DNA from: Corbicula japonica | Lineage: Eukaryota > Mollusca > Bivalvia > Venerida > Cyrenidae | Direction: 5' to 3' | Length of the DNA: 64,000 nucleotides | Assembly (NCBI GenBank): GCA_038501625.1 | Contig: JAZAYU010000061.1 | Location: 1,538,303-1,602,302, forward strand | Shown here: positions 42,642 through 54,600 of the stretch, piece after piece | Layout: each line of letters opens with the position of its first letter | Numbering within the stretch: position 1 is the first letter of the stretch | Notes under the pieces: generated by a model | Told to the model about the DNA's origin: nothing | Database searches by the model: none | The model's input: the letters and a program-made list of their open reading frames with translations, nothing else | Made by a program: the position numbers and the translations under genes

Positions 42642-45600
42642 GTAATCGAAATTTTAGTACAAGTACAGCCTTATACTATTGCTCTGGACTGTCACATTGT
42701 TTTATTACCAAAACTGCTATCACTATGGAGATCTGTCTAAAAATGCCGAAATTTCGTTCAAAAACAGTGGCATGAAGGTGAAAAATGAAAACCGAAAGTA
42801 ATTAGTTGTTTACAGGAATTAAGATTTCTTCCAAATTGGAAAAGGAATTTTACACTAGATTGTATGTCTACATGATATTTTCAGGTTAATTTTATTACAA
42901 AACTAGGGGAGATTGGGGCGAAAAAGCGTGAGATTTTAATCATACAGTGTTCTGTCACTGACTGAATATTTTAATTGGCTGTTTAGATCTAATTATTCAT
43001 TCTCTGTATCCTTTTATTCTGTAATTTTTTGTGTAGATTTGATATGCACTGGTTATCTTATATGCCTGCATCAATAATACTTTCTTTGATGTCTGATGTT
43101 TCTAATAGAGTTCTTTCACATTGTTACCTCCCCTTAGCGCTCTCTAAAATTGAAGAGCATATTTAGTCGATAAATGCAAGCGAGGGGGCATCGTTTACTA
43201 TTGTTAATATGACTTAGTGATTATAAAATTAAGAAAATGTTGATTAATCATTTCAAATTTATAAATAAGTAAGTTCAGTCAAACAACGAAGAATAAAAAA
43301 AAATGTTATGATCATTTAAAAGCACATCAAGAAAGTTTATGCGCATTTTAAACATTGTTTATCACGGTATTTTCAGGACGCGAGTATCCAACGGATTTGT
43401 TTGTTTTTTTTTTATGAAAATACACACGTGAATTGTGTTTACTAAAAATTAATCTGTATAATTGACAATTCAGACGAACATTATCGGACATTTTACCGTT
43501 TTACGGCATTTTTTGTAACGCTATAATTTATAGTGGAATGAGACATAATTATATTCTGATGTAGCTCGTCAGCGACTAGGTTGATATGTGTTTTGCTTGT
43601 TTTGCTTTTGAGAAAAAATATTACGTATTTACATAATAGGATGATTCCAGCTACAACCCGAGAAATCGTTAAATTGATTGAACCAAACGAATATTGCCGG
43701 ACGGCAGGCCAACCAAAACCTATTCAAAAAAAATCCAGAGAGTTTTGATGTTTTTTTTTTAAATAAAAACTATTTTGATGTTGAAGTTCGTAATTGTTGT
43801 CGCTGAAGCTTTTGAAATATGATATTTTCATTTCTGTTTAAAATCAAAATGACCATGGACCAAAACAAATGAACGGGACTGCGATATTCAGGTCCGAGTT
43901 TTGTTTTATGACACTTAGCTGTTGTGTACATGTGTGCCCGAGGCAGCGTGTCACTATCACGTAATCTCTCAATAAACAGGAAATTTTGGAGCCATGACCA
44001 AGACCAAGTTTCTTAATATTAAATAATATAATTGTAAAACCCATTCTAAATTCAGTTAAATTTATGTTTCATTAATTATCCTTTTCAATATTTTTAAATC
44101 CTGAGATTTTGCCTGAAAATCCTTAGATCCGGAGAAGAACCTTACGGTCCGGAGATTTCAGATAAAATCCTGAGATTTTGAGGTCTGCGGACATTTTATC
44201 TTCTTTCTACATCATTCCCGTAACACGTAGATATTCATGAAATGCGACTTAAACTAATGTCTATTGACTATGGCTGACGATTTTATAAAAAAAATGATGT
44301 TTATAATAACATGAATAACTTAATAAGCTTAACGGGCGTTGAATACAACGACGAGTATTCAACGCCAATACATTGCTGAATTCATCCGTTTACCTCCAAT
44401 TTAGAGAGATCATGTAACATAAAATATATTTCTTGAAGTAAACGCATTTTGTCAGAAAAACTCGATACGCTTAGATATGTGTCTGTGGAAAATATACAGT
44501 AACGTGTAATCCACAATGTATTTGTTTTCATATAAGACTTCCCGATTCAAAGTGGCAACCACGTCTTTGATTGTTTTACGCTTTTCACAGTCAAATCTTG
44601 CCGACCAGACGTTTTAAGCCTATTATATTCGGAAATTCTAAATCTCGAATTTATTATGCTTTATCATAATTATTATTATAATTTATCATTAGCTTTAAGA
44701 CGACACCGTGATCATATCTGTTCATTCTGTTAGCAATGACACAGTTAAATGCCCCCTCACTTGTCGGTTTAGGATAAAACCAATATTTTCCGCACCTAAT
44801 GTGGCGTACGACGCATGCGCACAACAATGTGAAAGACCTCTATTGAATTGATGGCAATTCAATGCGTTTGTGGAGATTATAAGGTATTTAGTATTCAATA
44901 CATAGAGCTATGGACCACAATTCATATATATTAAATTTATTTAGAAAAAAAATATGTTGGCGTTCAAAATAAAAGTAGAAATTTTACCAAAGACCAATTA
45001 TTGAGTTGATGTTTCGAGCAAATTTTCACTTCAATACTAATGTAACTGTGTAACTTTTTAAAATGGCATAATGATATTGCTTTCTTATTCTCTCCCTTTA
45101 TTTAATTGCACTCATTTTTTGCCGATTTTTGTAATAATTTCAATGATTAGTTAGTGTATCTGGCTTCATTATTTTGTGAGAGGCAAACCTCAGACTTGAA
45201 CAAACAACATAATGACAGTTATCACATTCAGCTTGATCTCGTTACCTCTACCAGCAAGACACTGCATTGTTTGACAAAACTCTCAAAGATTTTCTGCCCG
45301 AGTTGATCAAGCGCTGCTAATCTAGGGAGTTAATCATCAAGATAATGACACCTAACTGCAAGTGTTTTATGATAGGGTAATTAAAATCGGTCTGGTAAGC
45401 AGAAGATTTGGCAACATTGGGATAATTATATTTTGTTAATGGAAAATCTGTCTATTTTATTTAAAACATTGCAAATACAAAAAGTCGGGAAACTGCCGAA
45501 TATGCCTGAGGCGTGAGATAGACCAAAAAAAATCGGGAGGGTTCACAGGTATGCCATGAAGCAGTGTAGTCTCAATAATTGAGTCTGAGCACAAATCTGT

Positions 45601-48600
45601 TTTACATACCGACTTTTTTATCAATGTCTATCCATTACGTCTCAACCATTTAGAATCAAAACTGTGGTGGAAAACTCCCTGATTTAAATTCCTTTTACTG
45701 CCACATGAAAGTTTCAATTCTGGTAAGTTTAAGTGTTGTTATGAAACAAATGCCAACAAATAAAATGTTCCAAAGATGTGGGGTTGAAAAGTCTTGGAAT
45801 TCAAATATCCTATAAATTATCTTGGGGTCGAAATGTCCTAGGGGTGAAATGTCTTGCTCGCTTATAAACCATAAAGTTTTGCTGTTAAAAGTATCAAATT
45901 GATAATGAATATTCCTATAAAACCTACCACTAAGGTACCCAGGTACCTGATGACTGGAAACATGCACTAGTAACAGCTTTCAACCAAATTTAGCCACTAT
46001 GGGATCAGAGTGAAGACCTTGGGGTGGATTGACAGCTTCCTTGCCAACAGACAAAAACAAGTAATATGATGGGAAAACCTCAAACCAAGCTCCTGTCACA
46101 TCCGTAGTCCCCCAAGGTACCATGTTAGGACCGCTTCTATTCTTGATCTACATTGATGACATGCCTGGTAGGGTCTCATTCACAGCACGCTTCTTCGCAG
46201 ATAACTGTCTAATTTACAGGACCATTAACTCTGTCAAAGACATCAAGGCACTTCAAGAAGACCTTGACCACCTTGAAGAATGGAAGCTTTACTGTCAGAT
46301 GGTTTTCAACCCTGACAAGTGTGAAATGATACGCATTACCAACAAGTGTAAGATCAATGCTGGTTCATATACATTACACGGCCAAACACTTCAGCAAACC
46401 AACAAAGCCAAGTACCTAGGCATCACACTTGGCAACACACTTTCTTGGAACTGCCATATCGATGTAACCACCAAGAAGGCCAACAACACTATTGCATAGA
46501 AATCTCAGCACCTGCCCACAAGACATCAAGGCCACTTGCTACAAGTCCCCTGTAAGACCCCAGCTGAAGTTTGCGACATTAGTATGGGACCCACACACAA
46601 GCGGTAACATTGCAAAGCTGGAGAGTGTGCAAATGAGGGGTGCCCGTTTCTGCACAGGTGACTACAGACAAATCAGCAGTGTCACATCCATGCTAAAAAC
46701 TTTCGACTGGGACACACTTGAATCCTGTGCCACCTCATTAAAGCCACCATGATGTATAGGGTTGTCAACAACCTGGATGTCATCGAAATCCAGCACATAC
46801 TCCTACCAGCCGGAGCACACACAAGAGGCCATGCCAGCAGGTTCCTGGTTTCATTTGCAATGGTCAATGCCTACAGGTACTCCTTCTTCCCATCTGAAAT
46901 CCTCATATGGAACAGTCTGTCGGAGATGACCATTTGTGCCCCATCACTCAAAGTCTTCAAGACTAGGATGGGAGCGCAAATGCCTTAACTCTGGAGCGAC
47001 ATGCGCCTCCCCCTGTGCATGTTCATAGTTACAAATATGCGATGATGCTCCGGAGGAGTCTTGTTGACTGTGGGTGCCATGCTCTTGTTGACTGTGGGTG
47101 CCATGTTCTTGTTGACTGTTGTTGCCATGTTCTTGTTGACTGTGGGTGCCATGCTCTTGTTGACTGTGGGTGCCATGTTCTTGTTGACTGTGGGTGCCAT
47201 GTTTTTGTTGACTGTTGGTGCCATGCTCTTGTTGACTGAGGGTGCCATGCTCTTGTTGACTGTGGGTGCCATGCTCTTGTTGACTGTGGGTGCCATGTTC
47301 TTGTTGACTGTGGGAAGTATGCTCTTGTTGACTGTGGGTGCCATGTTCTTGTTGACTGTATGTGCCATGTTCTTGTTGACTGTGGGTGCCGTGTTCTTGT
47401 TGACTGTGGGTGCCATGTTCTTGTTGACTGTGGGTGCCATGTTCTTGTTGACTGTGGGTGCCATGCTATTGTTGACTGTTGGTGCCATGCTCTTGTTGAC
47501 TGTGGGTGCCATGCTCTTGTTGACTGTGGGTGCCATGTTCTTGTTGACTGTTGGTGCCATGCTCTTGTTGACTGTGGGTGCCATGTTCTTGTTGACTGTG
47601 GTTGCCATGTTCTTGTTGACTGTGGGTGCCATGTTCTTGTTGACTGTGGGTGCCATGTTCTTGTTGACTGTGGGTGCCATGCTCTTGTTGACTGTGGGTA
47701 CCATGTTCTTGTTGACTGTGGGTGCCATGTTCTTGTTGACTGTGAATGCCATGCTCTTGTTGACTGTGGGTGCCATGTTCTTGTTGACTGTGGGTGCCAT
47801 GTTCTTGTTGACTGTGGGTGCCATGCTCTTGTTGACTGTGGGTACCATGTTCTTGTTGACTGTGGGTGCCATGTTCTTGTTGACTGTGAATGCCATGCTC
47901 TTGTTGACTGTGGGTGCCATGTTCTTGTTGACTGTGGGTGCCATGTTCTTGTTGACTGTGGGTGCCATGCTCTTGTTGACTGTGGGTGCCATGTTCTTGT
48001 TGAATGTGGGTGCCATGTTCTTGTTGACTGTGGGTGCCATGTTCTTGTTGACTGTGGGTGGCATGTTCTTGTTGACTGTGGGTGCCATGCTCTTGTTGAC
48101 TGTGAGTGCCATGCTCTTGTTGACTGTGGGTGCCGTGTCCTTTATGACTGTGGGTGCCATGTTCTTGTTGACTGTGGGTGCCATGCTCTTGTTGACTGTA
48201 GTCCATGCTCTTGTTGACTGTGGGTGCCATGTTCTTGTTGACTGGGTGCCATGTTCTTGTTGGCTGTGGGTGCCATGTTCTTGTTGACTGTGGGTGCCAT
48301 GCTCTTGTTGACTGTAGTCCATGCTGTTGTTGACTGTGGGTGCCATGTTCTTGTTGACTGGGTGCCATGTTCATGTTGACTGTGGGTGCCATGATCTTGT
48401 TGACTGTGGATGCCATGCTCTTGTTGACAGGGTGGCATGTTCTTGTTGACTGTGGGTGGCATGTTCTTGTTGACTGTGGGTGCCATGCTCTTGATGACTG
48501 TAGGGGCCATGTTCTTGTTGACTGTGGGTGCCATGCTCTTGATGACTGTGGGTGCCATGTTCTTGTTGACTGGGTGCAATGCTCTTGATGACTGTGGGTG

Positions 48601-51600
48601 CCATGCTCTTGTTGACTGTGGGTGCCATGTTCTTGTTGACTGTGGGTGCCATGTTCTTGTTGACTGTGGGTGCCATGCTCTTGTTGACTGTGGGTTCCAT
48701 GTTCTTGTTGACTGTGGGTGCCATGTTCTTGTTGACTGTGGGTGCCATGCTCTTGTTGACTGTGGGTGGCATGTTCTTGTTGACTGTGGGTGGCATGTTC
48801 TTGTTGACTGTGGGTGCCATGCTCTTGTTGACTGTGGGTGCCATGCTCTTGTTGACTGTGGGTGCCGTGTCCATTATGACTGTGGGTGCCATGTTCTTGT
48901 TGACTGTGGGTGCCATGCTCTTGTTGACTGTAGTCCATGCTCTTGTTGACTGTGGGTGCCATGTTCTTGTTGACTGGGTGCCATGTTCTTGTTGGCTGTG
49001 GGTGCCATGTTCTTGTTGACTGTGGGTGCCATGCTCTTGTTGACTGTAGTCCATGCTCTTGTTGACTGTGGGTGCCATGTTCATGTTGACTGGGTGCCAT
49101 GTTCATGTTGACTGTGGGTGCCATGTTCTTGTTGACTGTGGATGCCATGCTCTTGTTGACAGGGTGGCATGTTCTTGTTGACTGTGGGTGGCATGTTCAT
49201 GTTGACTGTGGGTGCCATGCTCTTGATGACTGTAGGGGCCATGTTCTTGTTGACTGTGGGTGCCATGCTCTTGATGACTGTGGGTGCCATGTTCTTGTTG
49301 ACTGGGTGCAATGCTCTTGATGACTGTGGGTGCCATGCTCTTTTTGACTGGGTGCCATGCTCTTGTTGACTGTGGGTGCCATGCTCTTGTTGACTGTGGG
49401 TGCCATGCTCTTGTTGACTGTGGGTGCCATGTTCTTGTTGACTTGGTGCCATGTTCTTGTTGACTGTGGGTGCCATGTTCTTGTTGACTGTGGGTGCCAT
49501 GCTCTTGTTGACTGTGGGTGCCATGTTCTTGTTGACTGTGGGTGCCATGTTCTTGTTGACTGTGGGTGCCATGCTCTTGTTGACTGTGGGTGCCATGTTC
49601 TTGTTGACTGTGGGTGCCATGTTCTTGTTGACTGTGGGTGCCATGCTCTTGTTGACTGTGGGTGCCATGTTCTTGTTGACTGGGTGCCATGTTCTTGTTG
49701 ACTGTGGGTGCCATGTTCTTGTTGACTGTGGGTGCCGTGTTCTTGTTGACTGTGGGTGCCATGCTCTTGTTGACTGTGGGTGCCATGTTCTTGTTGACTG
49801 TGGGTGCCATATTCTTGTTGACTGTGGGTGCCATGCTCTTGTTGACTGTGGGTGCCATGTTCTTGTTGACTGGGTGGCATGTTCTTGTTGACTGTGGGTG
49901 CCATGTTCTTGTTGACTGTGGTTGCCATGTTCTTGTTGACTGTGGGTGCCATGCTGTTGTTGACTGTGGGTGCCATGCTCTTGTTGACTGTGGGTTCCAT
50001 GCTCTTTTTGACTGTGGGTGTCATGCTCTTGTTGACTGTTGGTTCCATGCTCTTGTTGACTGTGGGTGCCATGCTCTAGTTGACTGTGTGTGCTATTGCC
50101 TTTCACTGTCATGTATTTGGTGTTTTTCAGGCAACAGCAGCAGAGATCAACCAAGCATACAAACAGCTGAGTAAGATCTATCATCCAGACAAACACCAGG
50201 ATCCAGTCAAGAAGAAGAATGCAGAAACTCTCTTCACTAAACTCAAAAAAGCTCATGAAGGTACGGCAGTTCAGGGCCTTCCCCAGCTCATATTTGCATC
50301 CTGTTCATTTAATGCATGTGCACCAGTGTAGATTAAATCAGCCAGCACATCTGTGCCATTTGATCGTAATCTGCACTGGTAGCATCTTTTCTTAGTCAGA
50401 AATAACCTAATGAATCTAAAACTGAACACTGCTGATCCTGATTAGGGCTGAAGGTTATAAAGCTGAGATTGGAAACCAGTCTCAAATCTCAAGCATCTGA
50501 TTGGCTGAAATGGCAACCAGTCGCCATTTCAGCCAATCAGATGCTTGAGATTTGAGACTGGTTTCCATGCTCAGTTTTATAACCTTGGCACCTGATGGCA
50601 CAAATGTGCCTGCTCATCTGAATCAACACTGTTTGCCGAAATAAATGTGTATCAATGGAGTAAAGGATTAAGATATGTTGCATACTGGGGCTAAAGAACT
50701 TTTTAGCCCCAAAATGTGACAGATTTCTTCTGTGTCAACATGCTTTAGTTAAGTTTCTGCTCATAGTTGCTTTGGCTATGTGTAAATGTAAGGTAAATGT
50801 AGTCATTATGCATAAAATATGTTTCAGTTTGAAAGGAAAGGAAATCAAAACCAGAAGTAAAACGAAAACAAGGGAGATAATTAGGGAGAATCACATTGTG
50901 TTGAGATTGTGTATTAAAGCTTTGACAGATTGACCCTTTACCCCATCTATACGCACTTTGTCACCCAGACAATTAAAGTGTATCTGTGGAGTAAAGGGTT
51001 AAACTACCGTCATTGTTCGAATATAAGCCGCACTTATGTATAAGCCGCACCGCCTCCAAACCTGATGGAACAGATCAAAATTGCTTATAATGTATTTATA
51101 AGCAGCCAAACCTGTGTATTAGCCGCACCCCCAACTTTTTACTGCCGAATTCTGGGAAAAAAATGCGGCTTATATGCAGACAATGACGGTAAACATAATT
51201 ATTATTGGTACAAATATCAATAACAACAGTTGTTAACATTAACTTACTTTGTTTTATCCATCCAATTACAGTTTTGACAGATGAGCATAAGCGAGTTATC
51301 TATGACCTGTATGGAGAAAAAGGCTTGGAAACTTATGGAATGGAGGTATGTTTATACAGCCACAATCTGTAAAAAGAAGATCCATTTATTGTGCACCTGT
51401 ATTTTTATTGCATATTTAGACGATAATGCTCAGATAGCTCAATGAGTTGTCAAAGTTGTGAGGAATAATTATTCGTGACATTATCATTATGTGTGACACT
51501 GCACCAGACATTTCTGGTAAAGTCACCCACAGACCCACTGATTAATAAAAATTAAAATCAATTAATTGTTACATCGTTTTTAATCATAAAGTTTTGAATT

Positions 51601-54600
51601 AATATCAGATTGAAATTGTATTTTGGTAACAGGGAATCACAAAATCCATTTTATAGCATGTGCGCCATTAATGGCTTGTCATTATTTTGAGCGATCTCAA
51701 AAAGGGTTAAATTAATAGCAAATTGATTTATTACACATAAATATTAATTAAATTCTGACATGACTGCTTTATTAAACACTGAAATTGCTGTAGCATTAAG
51801 TAAACATTAATGACATCACAAAAAAATGATGTCACTCAAGGAATACTGGTGCGTAGAAGTGAATATGAATGACATTTATTTAATTCTGCTTTATTCACTG
51901 GAAAGCAAGTGGATAAACATTGTCAGTCATGTCATAATGATGGTTACACTTGTGATCACTTTATTCACTATCTCATAGTTTATCTGTTTTACTCTTGTTT
52001 ACAGGTTGTGTCTAGGACAAAGACACCGGCGGAAATTATAGCAGAATACAAGAGATTCCAGGAGGAGCAGGAAGAAAGAAGGCTCCAGCAGTGTACAAAC
52101 CCAAAGGTATTTAACTAGGTTGTAACTCTTTACTCCATATATATGTATGCATTTTCTTGCATGTGCAAACAGTGTAGATCCAGATGAACTGGCACATCTA
52201 TGCCATTTGATCTGGATCTACACTGTTTGCTTTTTTGTCTGAAATAATCTAATGACTTAAACATTAACAGTGTAGATCCTGATCAGAAGGCACAGTTATG
52301 TGCTCATGGATAACAGCCATATCCCATGGAGCAAAGGGTTATATTTTCTAGGATTCCAGACAAGTGTTTCCACATGATTTACTGGGGAAGGAAAATCTTT
52401 TCTTGCATACCAGATCAGGTCATCGGTGTTTTCACCCGTGTAGGAAATTTCGATCCTACACCCCCCCATGTAGAATGAGTCACGTGAGTGACGTCACGTC
52501 TTCAAATATCTGACGTAATATATTTAAGTTAGTGACGTCATTTATAAAAAAGATTGCTTTAACGTCAATATTTCAGCATAATGAAAATAAATAAGTTTGT
52601 ATACTTACACAAAAATGTTATAAATAATAAAAGGTATGCAAGAAAAAGTATCTTGCATGAGAAATTCGGTAAAGATAGAAAAATCTGTCACCTCAGGTGA
52701 ACTGTTTTGGCCGGAACTCGGCAGAGCCTTGTTCCCGCAAAACAGTTAACCCTCGGTGACAGATTTTTCCATCTTCACCTCACACTCATGCATGATACTT
52801 ATAATCTTTTCCCTAGAGAAAACACACCATTCAAGTGGTAATATAGTGATGTCACGTCTTAAACATAATTTACTGGGGAAGGAAAATCTTATCTTTTCCC
52901 TAGGGAAAAGACACCATTCAAGTGGTAATATAGTGATGTCACGTCTAAAACATAATTTACTGGGGAAGGAAAATCTTATCTTTTCCCTAGGGAAAAGACA
53001 CCATTCAAGTGGTAATATAGTGATGTCACGTCTTAAACATAATTTACTGGGGAAGGAAAATCTTATCTTTTCCCTAGGGAAAAGACACCATTCAAGTGGT
53101 AATATAGTGATGTCACGTCTTAAACATAATTTACTGGGGAAGGAAAATCTTATCTTTTCCCTAGGGAAAAGACACCATTCAAGTGGTAATATAGTGATGT
53201 CACGTCTTAAAGAATCTGACGTTATGTAGTCAAGTTATTGACATCATTTAGAAAATAAGGTTCGGTTAACGTCAATATTTTAGAGTAAGGAAACAAATTT
53301 TAAATTTATACATATACAAAAATGTTGTGAACAGTAAAAGGAATGCAAGAAAAAGTATCTAGCATAAAACATTCAGTAAAGATAGCAAAATCTGTCATCT
53401 CAAGTGAACTGTTTTGGCGAGAGCCTTGTTCCCACAAAAACAGTTCACCCTCGGAGACAGATTTTTTCATCTTCACCTCACACTCATGCAAGATCACCTC
53501 ATGGTATTCAATTGAAGGAGATTCAATTGATGCATTTAATATAAGCAAATTTTATCTTTTTAATATATTGATACCTTCTTATTCTGATATTGTCTGCGGT
53601 CATTTTCATACAAAGGAATTTTTAAAAAATTTGTCCAGACAACAGAGATATGCTGTATCTGTTGCAAGTAATTTTATGTTTGACACTGAAATGATTAAAC
53701 TTGAAGTAAAACCTTTTTTTTTCTGAATAATAGATCTAATAAATGAATACATTTTCCACTATGCAGAATTACGGTCCCCTATAACCCTTACCTCCACTTT
53801 ATTGCAAGGGCGAACAGTTTTGATCTAGATCAGCTGGCACATCCATGCAAGGCATTCAGGTTCTAAACTGTTCGCTTTTTTTATTTGTTTTTTGATAACA
53901 TCTGACCAAAATGCGACCAGTGCAGATCCTGATCAGACATCACTGATGTACCTGCTGATCTGGATCTACACTGGTTGCACATGCATAAAAAATGTGTATA
54001 TATGGAGGAAAGGGTTAAACATTTGACTGAGGTCACATGACAGAACAACTGGTTTATAACCTGCTTACAAAATACCGTATAATGGGTATTTTTCGCGAGC
54101 ATAATAGTTTCGCTATTTTCGCGACCGACGTGAATTCGCTAAAATTAAAAACGCTAAAAATTCCCAAAAACGTAGGTGTCAATTTCTGTGAGCACAAATT
54201 CGCTAAAATAAAAACCGCGAAAATTAAAATTGTGACAAAATCGCGAAATTTTTCGATCGCGAAAATAACCCATTATACGGTATTAGCACATCTGTTGTCT
54301 GTAAAATATAGTGATAACATACTGTGAATCATTATATTGTTCACAGGTTTAATATTCGTCTTTTTCTCGGTCATTTACGGGTGTGAAATTGCAACCAAGC
54401 AAAAGCTGATTAAAAGAAGGCGGAGACCATGACACAGGTTTATGTAGAATGAATCAGGAATAAAGAATTCAGCAGTGTACATGTTTTTACATTGTAGACT
54501 AGTGCTGTGATAGCTGTGAATGCAACAGACTTGTTCGAGTCATACAGTTATGATGATGTTGATGATGACGAGGAACCGGAACACACAGGAATGTAAGGGC

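Noticed and set aside
45986..46988. An active retrotransposon
   Set aside because: The 5' part is missing, the frame is broken several times and the catalytic FADD motif is changed to FADN.
47061..48287. Plus-strand 408-codon LLTVGAMF-repeat frame as a membrane protein or an N-terminal extension of DNAJC11
   Set aside because: Its hydrophobicity follows from the repeat unit. Although the frame register near exon 2 matches, a TAG at 50077 separates them, and exon 1 with a proper ATG and donor exists at 42564.
46985..49148. Minus-strand frames of 453 and 560 codons (VNKNMAPT / QQEHGTHS repeats) as a repetitive protein gene
   Set aside because: They are by-products of the 24-bp minisatellite, whose unit length is divisible by three and lacks stops in most frames. 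Long frames occur on both strands at once, no unique domain or splice context is present, and the array is intronic to DNAJC11.
52756..53229. 157-codon frame with GKRHHSSGNIVMSRLK repeats
   Set aside because: It is the 87-bp tandem repeat translated (29 codons per unit). It is intronic, without domain or start context.
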